Source: Bombilactobacillus thymidiniphilus | Lineage (GTDB): Bacteria > Bacillota > Bacilli > Lactobacillales > Lactobacillaceae | Assembly: GCF_023380245.1 (NCBI RefSeq) | Contig: NZ_CP093365.1 | Coordinates: 1,116,001-1,180,000 of the forward strand | DNA: 64,000 nucleotides | Reading direction: 5' to 3' | Part shown: in pieces, positions 46,370 to 56,523 of the stretch | Numbering within the stretch: the stretch's first letter is position 1 | How the letters are laid out: each line of letters starts with the position of its first letter | Notes under the pieces: model-generated | What the model saw: the letters and a program-made list of their open reading frames with translations, nothing else | Told to the model about the DNA's origin: nothing | The model's database searches: none | Translations under genes and position numbers: made by a program

Positions 46370-47483
46370 ATGGAAATAGCAGATTTTAAAAGGAAATTAG
46401 GACAAACAGCGGCTAAAATTCAGCAATTTAGGGGGTCACTTTGACTTCGATGAATTGCAAGAAAGTATTGCTATTAACGAAAATAAGATGGCGCAACCTG
46501 AATTTTGGAATGATCAACAGGGTGCACAACAGTTAATTGAACAAAATAATACTTTAAAGACGAAATTAGAAACTTTTGAGCAATTGCAACAAATGCAAAA
46601 TGATTTGCAAGTCGCCTTAGAATTATTACAGGAAGATCCAGCAGACCACAATTTACAACAGGAAATTGAAACTGATTTACAGCAATTGGAACAAAAAATG
46701 CAACAATATGAAATTGCGATGCTGCTAGATGGACCTTATGATACACACAATGCTATTTTAGAAATTCATCCTGGGGCTGGTGGAACTGAGTCGCAAGACT
46801 GGGGTTCGATGCTTTTGCGGATGTATGAGCGTTGGGCAGAGCAACATCATTTCCAAATTGAAGTTGAGGACTATCAATCTGGTGAAGAAGCGGGTCTGAA
46901 GAGTGTCACTTTAATGATTAAGGGTCATAATGCTTATGGTCTATTGCGGTCAGAGCATGGGGTTCATCGATTGGTGCGAATTTCACCGTTTGACTCAGCA
47001 GGACGTCGACACACTTCTTTTGCTTCAGTGGAAGTCATGCCTGAACTTGACGATTCCATCACAATTGAAGTTAATAATGATGACTTAAGGATTGATGTTT
47101 TTCGTTCTAGCGGAGCTGGTGGACAACATATTAATAAAACTTCATCGGCTGTGCGGATTACGCACTTGCCAACGGGAATCGTTACTAGTTCACAAGCACA
47201 ACGTTCGCAATTGCAAAATCGTGAAACGGCTATGAATATGTTAAAAGCTAAATTATATCAGCGCCAGTTGGCTGCTCAGGCGCAAAAGCAAGCACAAATT
47301 AAAGGTGAACAATTAGAAATTGGTTGGGGTTCACAAATACGTTCCTATGTTTTTCACCCTTATTCAATGGTTAAAGATCATCGTACTAACTATGAAACCG
47401 GTAATGGTCAAGCAGTTATGGATGGTGAATTGGATCCTTTTATTTATTCTTATTTACAATGGAAACTCGGTCAAACTGATTAA
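46370..47483 (+). CDS. prfB: Peptide chain release factor 2 with programmed +1 frameshift
   Basis: Recognises UGA and UAA stop codons. Translation starts at ATG 46370 (GAGGT upstream). After 24 codons an in-frame TGA at 46442-46444 follows CTT, with the internal Shine-Dalgarno AGGGGG six bases before: the classic RF2 autoregulatory frameshift site. Reading resumes in the +1 frame at GAC 46443, giving a 370-residue product. Motifs: SPFDSAGRRHTSF (stop-codon recognition) and GAGGQHINKTSSAVR with the GGQ catalytic tripeptide near residue 249. Not a pseudogene. Confidence 0.97.
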
Positions 47484-47501
47484 AATATGTGAGGTCTGAC
47501 T

Positions 47502-48173
47502 ATGCAAAAAATATTGGTAGTTGATGATGAAACTACAATTGCTGAATTGTTGCGATACAATTTGGAACAAAATGGTTTTCAAGTTACGGTAGTTAACGAT
47601 GGTCAAAAAGCCTTGGATTTATTGAATCAATCGCATTTTGACCTTGTATTATTAGATTTAATGTTGCCAAAAATTGATGGTTTACAAATTACGCGCCAAT
47701 TACGCCAGCAAAATAATACAATTCCCATTATTATGTTGACAGCACGTGCTAATCAAATGGATAAAATTAGTGGCTTGGAAATGGGAGCCGATGATTATGT
47801 GACCAAGCCTTTTGACATTCAAGAATTGATGGCGCGTGTTAAAGCAATTTTGCGAAGGCATCGGCAATCCGCATCTGCTAAGTCCGGCTTAATGATTGAT
47901 CATGCTAATTTTCAAGTTTTACTTGATGGACAGCCAATTGCATTAACTAAAACTCAATATAAACTTTTTGCTTACTTGTATAAGCATGCTAACCAGACTT
48001 TGACTCGCCAGCAAATTATGGATTATCTTTGGGGAACGACGCCGACAACGGCCTTGGATTCGCGTGCAGTTGATATTCAAATTAGTCATTTGCGCGATAA
48101 ACTGGAAAAAGATCCGAAACATCCCCAATATTTACAAACAATGCGTGGATTTGGTTATCGGTTAGCTATTTGA
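47502..48173 (+). CDS. phoP: Phosphate response regulator PhoP (OmpR/PhoB family)
   Basis: Transcription factor of the phosphate-limitation two-component system. 223 residues. Receiver domain with acidic pair DDE at 8-10, phosphorylated Asp52 in VLLDLMLPKIDG, Lys in DDYVTKPFDI; then the OmpR winged helix with RAVDIQISHLRDKLEKDP and GFGYRL at the end. GAGGT precedes the ATG. phoR follows ten bases later. PhoP-type direct repeats lie in front of pstS in this window. Confidence 0.93.
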   Translation: MQKILVVDDETTIAELLRYNLEQNGFQVTVVNDGQKALDLLNQSHFDLVLLDLMLPKIDGLQITRQLRQQNNTIPIIMLTARANQMDKISGLEMGADDYVTKPFDIQELMARVKAILRRHRQSASAKSGLMIDHANFQVLLDGQPIALTKTQYKLFAYLYKHANQTLTRQQIMDYLWGTTPTTALDSRAVDIQISHLRDKLEKDPKHPQYLQTMRGFGYRLAI

Positions 48174-48183
48174 AGGAGTATGT

Positions 48184-49854
48184 ATGAAACGGCAACGACG
48201 TACTATTTTGTTAACAGCTTGTGTGGGGATTTTAGTTTATATATTTTGTTTGGTTATTTTGACGCAATTTAATAAGCAAGAACAAATTAAGCATTTGGTG
48301 GCTTTGCGTTCGGATTATCAAGTTTTTCAAGCTAACACTAATCAGGCTGACTTGAATAGTTGGGAGTCAGATCATCAGCTGAAAGTGGTTAAGCTCCAGC
48401 CCAATTCGCACAATTTATTACAAAAGCAAGTTCATGATTTATTGAGTCAAGATCAATTAAATAGTAAGCATCCTTATCAAATTGGTCATTATCAGGGGCG
48501 GAAGTATTTATTTTATTTGTTGACGACTAAAGACATTAACCAACAACAAGTTTTGGTAAAAAAATATCGCTCAATTTGGCAGGCTTCATCCTTAGTGACT
48601 TGTTTTTCAGTTATTTATTTGTGCTTGTGGGTATTGGGTTTTATGGTACAATATTTGACTTACCGACAACAGCGCAAGTATATTCATGCTCTAGTGCATA
48701 AGTTGCACAATATTAATGATAATCAGCATACGGACTCGTTAATAACTAAGGACAATACGCCTTATATAGAACTAATTCATACTGTGAATGCCTTGGATAA
48801 AAATTACTCGCAATTGGCAGAAAATAATGCTTTATTGCAGCGACGTTTTAGCAGCTTGTTGAAGCATCTGCCTGTTGGAGTAATGTTATTAGATGACGCT
48901 GGCAATGTTTTATTGCACAATCAAGCCATGGCAACTATTTTAGGGCGTGAATTAGAAGATCAGGTACATCCCTTTGTTGATGATGTACAGACCTATGCAC
49001 TGAGTAAGTTAATTAAGCACACTTTGAAAGATAATCATAGTCGACATCAAGAAATACAACTATTCGGTGGTGCCAATCGGTTTGTTGATGCTAATGTGAT
49101 TAGAATTGTTCCTGATGATGAGTCATTAGATCAGCAAGTGATTGTTATTTTATATGATTTAACAAATTTGCATCAAATTGAGCAACAACAACTTGATTTT
49201 GTTGGTAACGTGAGTCATGAATTAAAAACGCCATTAACAGCCATTATGGGTTTTACTGATACTTTATTACAAGGTGCTTTAAATGATCCGGTGAAAGCCA
49301 AAGAATTTTTACAAATTATTCAAAAAGAAACTGGGCGCTTAAGTAATTTGGTTGATGATTCATTAGCTTTAACAACCATGGATCAAGCTAAAACTTCAGC
49401 GCCACAAACTGTTGATATTGCTGAATTGATTAATACAGCTTTGCTTCAACGTCGAAAAAGAATTACTGCGCTCAATCTAACAGTCACTAAGCATTTTACT
49501 GGTATTTTGCAAGTTCAGATAGCTGTTGATGAAATTACGCAAATCGTAACTAATTTATTGAGTAATGCGATTAAATATAATCGCCAAAATGGTTCTATCA
49601 AGATTGTTGTTCAGCAAGACCAAGATTATTTGAATTTGATAGTTCAAGACAGTGGTCGTGGGATTGCATTAGAAGATCAAGACCATGTTTTTGAAAGATT
49701 TTATCGCTGTGATAAATCGCGTAATCAACAAATTAGTGGTACTGGCTTAGGACTAGCAATTGTCCAACAGGCTGTACGGAAATTAAATGGCACAATTAAA
49801 TTAGCAAGTCAGTTAAATAAGGGTACTACGGTCAAAGTTCATTTACCACTGTAA
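48184..49854 (+). CDS. phoR: Sensor histidine kinase PhoR
   Basis: Membrane sensor kinase partner of PhoP. 556 residues: membrane helices near 9-28 and about 140-160 flanking an extracytoplasmic domain, a PAS domain (LPVGVMLLDDAGNVLLHN), HisKA with VGNVSHELKTPLTAI (His near residue 346), and the HATPase with LLSNAIKYN, DSGRGIALEDQ, ERFYR, GTGLGLAI. AAGGAG is five bases upstream. Closed by its own terminator, so the downstream surface protein is a separate unit. Confidence 0.93.
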   Translation: MKRQRRTILLTACVGILVYIFCLVILTQFNKQEQIKHLVALRSDYQVFQANTNQADLNSWESDHQLKVVKLQPNSHNLLQKQVHDLLSQDQLNSKHPYQIGHYQGRKYLFYLLTTKDINQQQVLVKKYRSIWQASSLVTCFSVIYLCLWVLGFMVQYLTYRQQRKYIHALVHKLHNINDNQHTDSLITKDNTPYIELIHTVNALDKNYSQLAENNALLQRRFSSLLKHLPVGVMLLDDAGNVLLHNQAMATILGRELEDQVHPFVDDVQTYALSKLIKHTLKDNHSRHQEIQLFGGANRFVDANVIRIVPDDESLDQQVIVILYDLTNLHQIEQQQLDFVGNVSHELKTPLTAIMGFTDTLLQGALNDPVKAKEFLQIIQKETGRLSNLVDDSLALTTMDQAKTSAPQTVDIAELINTALLQRRKRITALNLTVTKHFTGILQVQIAVDEITQIVTNLLSNAIKYNRQNGSIKIVVQQDQDYLNLIVQDSGRGIALEDQDHVFERFYRCDKSRNQQISGTGLGLAIVQQAVRKLNGTIKLASQLNKGTTVKVHLPL

Positions 49855-49858
49855 ATTC

Positions 49859-49883
49859 AAGTCAGCAATAGCTGACTTTTTTT
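49859..49883 (+). terminator. Terminator after phoR
   Basis: AAGTCAGC and GCTGACTT form an 8-bp stem with an AATA loop, followed by a T-run. Confidence 0.9.
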
Positions 49884-49950
49884 GTTGCTTTTGGCTATAA
49901 GCAGATAAGCAGTTTTTCATTTGGGGCTGCTGTATACTGACACTGAAAAA

Positions 49951-49981
49951 AACAGTTAGCAATTGTTTATTGGCAACTGTT
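49951..49981 (+). repeat. Hairpin in the leader of the surface-protein gene
   Basis: 49951-49963 and 49969-49981 form AACAGTT/AACTGTT plus an inner CAAT/ATTG with a 2-base mismatch. It ends five bases before the RBS AGGGG. A -10-like TATACT lies at 49933-49938. No T-run, so not a terminator. Confidence 0.45.
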
Positions 49982-49996
49982 GGTTAGGGGAATTTG

Positions 49997-52197
49997 ATGT
50001 CAGTAAAAAAAATAATAATTTCCACTGGCTTGACTACTTTATTATTTTTTATTTGGTTTACAATAGTGCAAGTCAGTGCCCAAGCCGCTAATTTTAAATT
50101 ATCTGTTTTAAATCCTCCACGATTGGATACTACATTAACAACTGTACCTGCAACAGCTAATAACCTAAAAAAAGCTTCCACGCAAGATGATGATCAATGG
50201 TTCGCTTACGATTCTGCTAATCAAACATTGACCTTACAAGCTAATTCATCTGCTGCACCTACCTATGATAGTGCAGGTAATCCGCAATGGCCGTGGGCAG
50301 CTTATCAAAGCGAAATAACTCGGGTTGTGATTGCTGGCAACATCACGGTACAAAATGGTACGCAAATGTTTGCTAATTTGACGAATCTAAAAAGTATTTC
50401 GGGTTTAACTAATTTAGATGTTAGTCAAAATCAAAACTTCACGCAGATGTTCGCTAATTGTCCACAATTAAATGAATTGGATTTGAGCAATTGGGACATG
50501 CAACAAACGCAAGATACGACAGATATGTTTGCCAGCGACAATATGATGTGGAAAATCACTTTAGGACCTGCTGTGCGCTTTGATAATGATCCCCAACTGC
50601 CTGTTTCACCAGCTGATGGTAGTGAGATTCCTGATGGTCAAGCAGCTTCTGCAACTAAAATAGGCGAAACAGACTGGCAAGAAGTCGGTGATGGGAACCA
50701 AGATTTTTATCATCCTAGTGGTGAAGTGGTTAGCTATCAAGAAGACAGCACGGCGCAAAATTTACGGAGTACGCGACAAAATAAGTCAGGTTTATATCAA
50801 CGTTACCAAAATGATCGCGATACCTATCCTAGCAGTGCTAAAACTTATGTTTGGCAACAAGATTGGTGGGGGATTAGTGATGATCCAGACAATCCCGGTT
50901 ATAAATATTTAAAAATTTATCCGCATACAATTGATATCGCGATTACAGAAGTTATGAAAGGTGACGACGCTGCTGCTATGTGGCCGTGGCATCAGTATCG
51001 AGATGAAATTTCGCGCTTGCAGATTAAACCTGGTGTTAAATTTACGACAGGCAATAATGGTACTGCTAAAGCAATGTTTTCTAAGATGCCACATTTAAAA
51101 GTGGCTAGTGTACATTATCTGAATACTGCCAATTGTATAAGTTTTTCTTTGATGTTTGCCAAAGACACTGCTTTGACTAGTGTGACTGGTTTGCAACATT
51201 GGCAAACAGGTGATGAATCAGTTGGCAGTAATACTAATAGTTTGACGGATACTGCCAATATGTTTAATGGCTGCAGTAATTTACAAACTATTTCTGGTAT
51301 CGGTCAATGGAATGTAGCTAAGATTACCAGCAGTGTTAATGGTATGTTGAGCATGTTTGCTAATTGCACTAAGTTACAGCAACTAGATTTGAGCGGTTGG
51401 CAAATGTCAAAAGATGATACGCCTAATACTTCAAATATGTTTCGTAGTGATCGTAACTTGTGGTTATTAAAACTTGGTGATTCTTTTTATTTTCGTGATA
51501 ACAAACCACCTAAAATCCCCGCCCCCCCTGGTAATAATACTAATTTTCCTGATGGTAGCAACGCGCAAAGTATTGATAATTATTGGCGTTCTGTTGGTAG
51601 CGGAGATGTCCATAATCCAACGGGAGATCTACAAACTAGTTCAACATTATTTGCTTTATATAAAGCGAATAGTGAAAGTCACCCCACGGATACCAGAACC
51701 TATGTGTGGAATACAGCAGCTGATTATTTGTATCTTAATTTTGATCCAACAACAATTGATTTTGGTACCCATAAGTTACCTGTAAGTGATGTTAAGAGTA
51801 CAAAATCTTTTGAACTATCAGTAAATGATTACCGTCCTGATAGAGCTGGTGCCAATTGGAGTGTAGCTGTTAAAGTATCGGCTATGCAACATGACGGTGA
51901 CGAAAATAAACTAGCAGATACTACTTGGCATACAGATAGTTCTTATAATGATAGCGTACGATCAGAAGTTGTCCAATCTGGAACTAGCAATGCTTCCGAA
52001 ACAAAATATCCACTTTTTACTGATGGCTTCCCATTTTATCTGCATTTTAATGCTAATGATCAACCGCAACTTGGTCAATATCATGCTCAGGTAACGTATA
52101 GTCTAACCAATGATGGTTTTTCTACAGCTATTGATCCAGATGATGCTGTAGGTAGTGATGATATTGATGCTATTTTTACAGGTAGCAACACTGAATA
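49997..52197 (+). CDS. BspA-like leucine-rich-repeat surface protein with WxL-like C-terminal domain (CDS to stop ending at 52198)
   Basis: Secreted, probably wall-bound protein of 733 residues; the stop codon ends at base 52198. ATG 49997 is six bases after AGGGG. Signal peptide about 1-30, cleaved near AQA-AN. The body contains two related modules (about 55-290 and 300-575) each with MFANCPQLNELDLSNWDM-like BspA/DUF285 repeats, an aromatic W-P-W motif, and a closing TYVW. The C-terminal 150 residues fit a WxL wall-binding domain: FGTHKLPV, ELSVNDYRPD, ANWSVAVKVSA, and GQYHAQVTYSLTNDG. No LPXTG anchor. Located between phoR and pstS. Confidence 0.82.
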
Positions 52198-52198
52198 A

Positions 52199-52237
52199 TT
52201 TACAAAAGATTTACAATACTGAAAATAAAGTTTTACA
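52199..52237 (+). promoter_or_regulatory. PHO box: TTTACA repeats before pstS
   Basis: TTTACA at 52199-52204, 52210-52215 and 52232-52237, that is offsets 0, 11 and 33 bases. Bacillus PhoP binds direct repeats TT(A/T/C)A(C/T)A with 11-base spacing. The site is 35-70 bases before the pstS ATG. Confidence 0.75.
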
Positions 52238-52270
52238 TTCCTTTGTTATCCTAAAAAACGGAGGATTTTT

Positions 52271-53128
52271 ATGAAAAAGTACAGATGTGGGTTGTTCATA
52301 GTTCTCGCAGTTTTATGTTTGACAGCCTGTTCTCACACCCAAGCTAAGGAGCAAACCATTACGGCCGTTGGCTCATCAGCTTTGCAACCTTTAGTAGAAG
52401 CAGCTGGTGAAAAATATAATCACGTTAATCCGGCGTCGTTTATCAATGTTCAAGGTGGGGGTAGTGGAACCGGCTTATCGCAGATTCAACAAGGAGCAGT
52501 CGCAATTGGCAATTCCGATGTTTTTGCAGAACAAAAAAAGGGTATTAAAACATCTAAATTAGTAGATCATCGTGTTTGTGTTGTACCAGTTGTGCCAGTT
52601 TTGAACAAGGATATTAAGGTTAAAAATTTGTCATTGCAGCAATTACAAAATATTTTTGTGGGCAAAATTACTAATTGGCGCCAAGTCGGTGGACCTGATT
52701 TGCCGATCGCGATTATTAATCGAGCTCAAGGTAGTGGTACACGAATGATTTTTGAACAGCAAGTGCTGCAAGGACACACAGGTATTAAATCACCGGAACA
52801 AGATTCTAGTGGTATGGTGCGGCAAATTGTCAAAAATACTCCCGGTGCAATTAGTTATGTGGCGCTGCCTTATTTGACAGATGATTTGGCAGCTTTGAAA
52901 ATCAACGGTCATGCAGTAACTGCGCACAATGTCCAAACCAATAAGTGGCCTATTTGGTCTTACGAGCATATGTACACTACTAAAAATCCAGATCATTTAA
53001 CTCGTGATTTTATGAAGTTTATTTTAAGCGATGAATTTCAGCAGCAAGATGTTAAAAAGATGCGTTATGTGCCGATTAGATCAATGCACTATCGACAAGA
53101 TTATCAAGGAAATAAGACTAAAATTTAG
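52271..53128 (+). CDS. pstS: Phosphate ABC transporter substrate-binding lipoprotein PstS
   Basis: Captures phosphate outside the membrane for the Pst importer. 285 residues. Lipobox LTAC with the lipidated cysteine at about residue 20. Phosphate-binding signatures: VGSSALQPL near residue 35, GGGSGTGLSQI, IGNSDVF, and RAQGSGTRMIFE. ACGGAGG lies before the ATG. First gene of the pstSCAB1B2-phoU operon; TTTACA repeats upstream indicate PhoP activation. Confidence 0.96.
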   Translation: MKKYRCGLFIVLAVLCLTACSHTQAKEQTITAVGSSALQPLVEAAGEKYNHVNPASFINVQGGGSGTGLSQIQQGAVAIGNSDVFAEQKKGIKTSKLVDHRVCVVPVVPVLNKDIKVKNLSLQQLQNIFVGKITNWRQVGGPDLPIAIINRAQGSGTRMIFEQQVLQGHTGIKSPEQDSSGMVRQIVKNTPGAISYVALPYLTDDLAALKINGHAVTAHNVQTNKWPIWSYEHMYTTKNPDHLTRDFMKFILSDEFQQQDVKKMRYVPIRSMHYRQDYQGNKTKI

Positions 53129-53138
53129 GGAGCTTTTT

Positions 53139-54059
53139 ATGGATCCGATCGCCAAAAGTTTAAAAAGTACGTCAGTATCTGCCAAAATTGAGCGACGTGG
53201 TAAATTAATTACACAATTGTGTACAATGGTGATTGTTTTATTAGTGATTGCCATTTTTGCTTTTATTGCTAGCAAGGGTGTGGCAATTTTTGGGCAAGAT
53301 CATGGTAGCGTGTTAGATTTTTTTACTAAAACAACGTGGAATCCTGATAAACAAGATGCTTATCATCGTCCTTTGATTGGAGCTTTACCGATGATTGTGG
53401 GTTCTTTTGCAGTAACTTTATTATCAGTCATTGTTGCGACGCCTTTTGCTTTAGCAGCAGCTATTTTTATGGTGGAAATTTCCCCTAAATCTGGCAAAAA
53501 ATTTTTGCAACCAGTTATTGAATTATTGGTAGGCATCCCTTCAGTTGTGTACGGATTTATTGGTTTGGTGGTCATTGTACCCTCTGTCCAAAAAATTGCT
53601 GGCGGTAGTGGATTTGGTATTTTAGCGGGTTCTTTAGTACTATTTGTGATGATCTTACCAACGATTACCTCAATGTCAGTTGATGCTTTGAAAGCTGTTC
53701 CTCGCTATTATCGAGAAGCTTCTTTGGCTTTAGGAGCAACGCGCTGGCAAACAACTTATAAAGTCGTTTTACGAGCTGGTGCTCCGGGGATTATGACGGC
53801 TGTTATTTTTGGAATGTCGCGGGCCTTTGGCGAAGCTTTGGCAGTCCAAATGGTTATTGGAAATGCAATTTTGATGCCTACTAATTTGGCTTCACCAGCA
53901 ACAACATTAACCAGTATTTTGACGATGAATGTGGGCAATACTATTATGGGAACGACTGCTAACAATGCCTTGTGGACTTTAGCATTGCTATTATTATTGA
54001 TGTCTTTAATTTTCAATATCATTATTAAATATTTGGCAAAACGGGGTGAACTCAAGTGA
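53139..54059 (+). CDS. pstC: Phosphate ABC transporter permease PstC
   Basis: Membrane subunit of the phosphate importer. Start ATG 53139 lies seven bases after AGGGAGC; the longer open frame overlaps pstS and has no RBS. 306 residues with six membrane helices; the EAA loop reads AVPRYYREASLALGATRWQT. LVGIPSVVYGFIGL and GMSRAFGEALAVQMV match the PstC family. The stop overlaps the pstA GTG (GTGA). Confidence 0.95.
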   Translation: MDPIAKSLKSTSVSAKIERRGKLITQLCTMVIVLLVIAIFAFIASKGVAIFGQDHGSVLDFFTKTTWNPDKQDAYHRPLIGALPMIVGSFAVTLLSVIVATPFALAAAIFMVEISPKSGKKFLQPVIELLVGIPSVVYGFIGLVVIVPSVQKIAGGSGFGILAGSLVLFVMILPTITSMSVDALKAVPRYYREASLALGATRWQTTYKVVLRAGAPGIMTAVIFGMSRAFGEALAVQMVIGNAILMPTNLASPATTLTSILTMNVGNTIMGTTANNALWTLALLLLLMSLIFNIIIKYLAKRGELK

Positions 54060-54940
54060 ATCCTAAGCGCACTGATAAAATTGCAACCACGATTATTTAT
54101 GTGATGGCGACGACAATTGTTGTCATTCTAATAGCTTTACTGTTATATATTTTCTTTGCTGGCATCAAAACTATCAATTGGCATTTTTTGACAGGCGCTG
54201 CTAAAAGTTTTCAGGCAGGTGGCGGAATTGGTGCGCAACTGTTTAATTCTTTATATTTGCTGGTTTTATCAATGCTGATTTCTTTGCCATTGGCTTTAGG
54301 AATCGCTATTTATTTATCTGAATATGCCAGTGCTCAAAAGGTTGCTGCTTTAATTCGCTCAATGATTGAAGTTTTGAGCTCGTTGCCTTCGATTGTGGTA
54401 GGTCTTTTCGGATTTTTAGTGTTTGTAATTAATTTTCATTTGCAGTTTTCTATTTTATCTGGTGCGTTGACATTAACAATTTTTAATCTACCTTTGTTAG
54501 TACGCGGAATTGAAGATGCTTTACAAACAGTTTCTAATAGTCAACGTGAAGCGGGATTAGCCTTAGGCTTATCAAAATGGGAAACCGTAACCCATGTGAT
54601 TATTCCAGAATGTTTACCTGGGATCATTACAGGAGTGATTTTAGCAGCTGGAAGAGTTTTTGGTGAAGCGGCGGCTTTAATATATACAGCTGGGCAAAGT
54701 GCTCCGCCGTTAAATTTTAGTAACTGGAATATTTTGAGTTTAACGTCACCATTGAACCCTTTTCGTCCAGCAGAAACCTTGGCAGTGCATATTTGGAAAG
54801 TTAATTCAGAAGGACTAATTCCTGATGCGACGGCAGTTTCTGCTGGTTCATCGTTAGTTTTAGTAGTAGTAGTTTTAATTTTCAATATCTTGGCGCGTTA
54901 TTTGGGTAATAAACTTTATAAACGCTTAACAGGAGAATAA
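54056..54940 (+). CDS. pstA: Phosphate ABC transporter permease PstA
   Basis: Second membrane subunit. 294 residues, six membrane helices. GTG start overlapping pstC. The EAA loop is QTVSNSQREAGLALGLSKW, and LSSLPSIVVGLFGFLVF and GRVFGEAAALIYTAGQSAPP are PstA features. One base before pstB1, after GGAG RBS. Confidence 0.95.
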   Translation: MNPKRTDKIATTIIYVMATTIVVILIALLLYIFFAGIKTINWHFLTGAAKSFQAGGGIGAQLFNSLYLLVLSMLISLPLALGIAIYLSEYASAQKVAALIRSMIEVLSSLPSIVVGLFGFLVFVINFHLQFSILSGALTLTIFNLPLLVRGIEDALQTVSNSQREAGLALGLSKWETVTHVIIPECLPGIITGVILAAGRVFGEAAALIYTAGQSAPPLNFSNWNILSLTSPLNPFRPAETLAVHIWKVNSEGLIPDATAVSAGSSLVLVVVVLIFNILARYLGNKLYKRLTGE

Positions 54941-54941
54941 G

Positions 54942-55742
54942 ATGGCACAGGAATTAGCAACTTTTACCAGACCATTAGCAAAAGATGCTTCATCGGCGTT
55001 AAGCACGGAAGATTTACGGGTTCATTATGGTGCAAAAGAAGCTTTACATGGTGTCAGTCTCAATTTTGAACGCCATAAAATAACTTCTTTAATTGGCGCT
55101 TCGGGATCGGGCAAATCCACTTATCTACGCTCATTGAATCGGATGAATGATACAATTGCTACTGCGCAAATAACTGGTAAAATCATGTATCGCAACGTTA
55201 ATATAAATTTGCCACAAGTGGATGTTTATGAGGTTCGTAAGCATATTGGCATGGTTTTTCAACGACCGAATCCTTTTTCTAAATCAATTCGCGATAATAT
55301 TACTTTTGCATTGGAGCGACGTGGTTTAAAGGATCGCCAAAAATTAGCTGAAATTGTGGAACAAACTTTAAAGCAAGCTTCACTATGGGAACAAGTGAAA
55401 GATGATTTAGATAAGAGTGCACTAGCTTTATCAGGTGGACAACAGCAACGTTTGTGCATTGCACGAGCCTTGGCGATGAAACCTGATATTTTATTAATGG
55501 ATGAACCAGCAAGTGCATTAGATCCAATTTCTACTGCTAATATTGAGACTACGATGCAAGAATTAAAAAAAGATTATACAATTATTATTGTGACGCATAA
55601 TATGCAGCAAGCTTCACGTATCAGTGATTATACAGCCTTTTTTCATATGGGGCAGATGATTGAATTTGATCAAACGCGCCGCATTTTTACACGTCCGCAA
55701 GTACAATTAACGGAAAATTATGTCTCGGGACATTTTGGGTGA
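54942..55742 (+). CDS. pstB1: Phosphate ABC transporter ATP-binding protein PstB (first copy)
   Basis: ATPase of the Pst importer. 266 residues. Walker [21 protein letters not shown]-loop [13 protein letters not shown], signature [16 protein letters not shown], Walker [15 protein letters not shown]-loop [10 protein letters not shown]. An N-terminal tail of about 20 residues is longer than in the second copy. Ends 10 bases before the second pstB. Two adjacent pstB genes are common in lactic acid bacteria. Confidence 0.96.
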   Translation: MAQELATFTRPLAKDASSALSTEDLRVHYGAKEALHGVSLNFERHKITSLIGASGSGKSTYLRSLNRMNDTIATAQITGKIMYRNVNINLPQVDVYEVRKHIGMVFQRPNPFSKSIRDNITFALERRGLKDRQKLAEIVEQTLKQASLWEQVKDDLDKSALALSGGQQQRLCIARALAMKPDILLMDEPASALDPISTANIETTMQELKKDYTIIIVTHNMQQASRISDYTAFFHMGQMIEFDQTRRIFTRPQVQLTENYVSGHFG

Positions 55743-55752
55743 GGAATTTTGG

Positions 55753-56511
55753 ATGACACAAGAAGTTATTACTGCACAAGATGTTCATTTGTTTTATGGT
55801 AAAAAAGAAGCTTTGAAAGGCATTTCCTTAGACGTTCGACAACATGAAATTATGGCAATGATTGGACCTTCAGGCTGTGGGAAATCCACGTTTTTACGCT
55901 GTTTAAATCGAATGAATGACTTAATTAATGATGTGACCATTACAGGTAATATTACGCTGGAAGGACAAAATATTTATGCTCCTGCTACTGACACCGTTAA
56001 ACTACGTAAAAAAGTGGGAATGGTTTTTCAACAACCGAATCCTTTTCCATTTTCGATTTATGATAATGTGGTTTATGGCCTGAAAATTGCGGGTGTTAAA
56101 GATCGTCAAGTTTTAGATGAAGCTGTGGAAACTAGTTTGCGAGCGGCAGCGGTTTGGGATGATGTGAAAGATAAATTAGATCAAAGTGCTCTAGCCTTAT
56201 CCGGTGGTCAGCAACAGCGCGTTTGCATTGCACGGGTGCTAGCAGTGAAGCCAGAAGTTATTTTGTTAGATGAGCCTACAAGCGCTTTAGATCCGATATC
56301 GGCAACACAAGTGGAAAATATGTTATTAGAGTTATGTTCACAATACACGATGGTAATTGTTACACACAGTATGCAACAAGCTTCACGCATTTCAGATCGG
56401 ACTGCCTTTTTTTATCAAGGTGATTTAATTGAAATGGGTAAAACAAAAGATATTTTTTTGAATCCTAAAAATAAAAAAACTGAAGATTACATTAGTGGTC
56501 GTTTTGGTTAG
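55753..56511 (+). CDS. pstB2: Phosphate ABC transporter ATP-binding protein PstB (second copy)
   Basis: Second ATPase subunit, 252 residues. Start ATG 55753 with GAGGAA nine bases upstream; the longer frame overlaps pstB1. Walker [21 protein letters not shown]-loop [16 protein letters not shown], signature [16 protein letters not shown], Walker [15 protein letters not shown]-loop [10 protein letters not shown]. It is the more canonical of the two (GPSGCGKST versus GASGSGKST in the first). It may pair with the first as a heterodimer, or act alternatively. Confidence 0.96.
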   Translation: MTQEVITAQDVHLFYGKKEALKGISLDVRQHEIMAMIGPSGCGKSTFLRCLNRMNDLINDVTITGNITLEGQNIYAPATDTVKLRKKVGMVFQQPNPFPFSIYDNVVYGLKIAGVKDRQVLDEAVETSLRAAAVWDDVKDKLDQSALALSGGQQQRVCIARVLAVKPEVILLDEPTSALDPISATQVENMLLELCSQYTMVIVTHSMQQASRISDRTAFFYQGDLIEMGKTKDIFLNPKNKKTEDYISGRFG

Positions 56512-56523
56512 AGAGAGTTAATT

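Noticed and set aside
46370-46444. Broken prfB from a stop at codon 25
   Set aside because: The stop is the conserved programmed frameshift site, with internal Shine-Dalgarno.
55720-56511. Duplicate pstB as assembly error
   Set aside because: The two copies differ clearly in sequence and tail; paired pstB genes are common in lactic acid bacteria.
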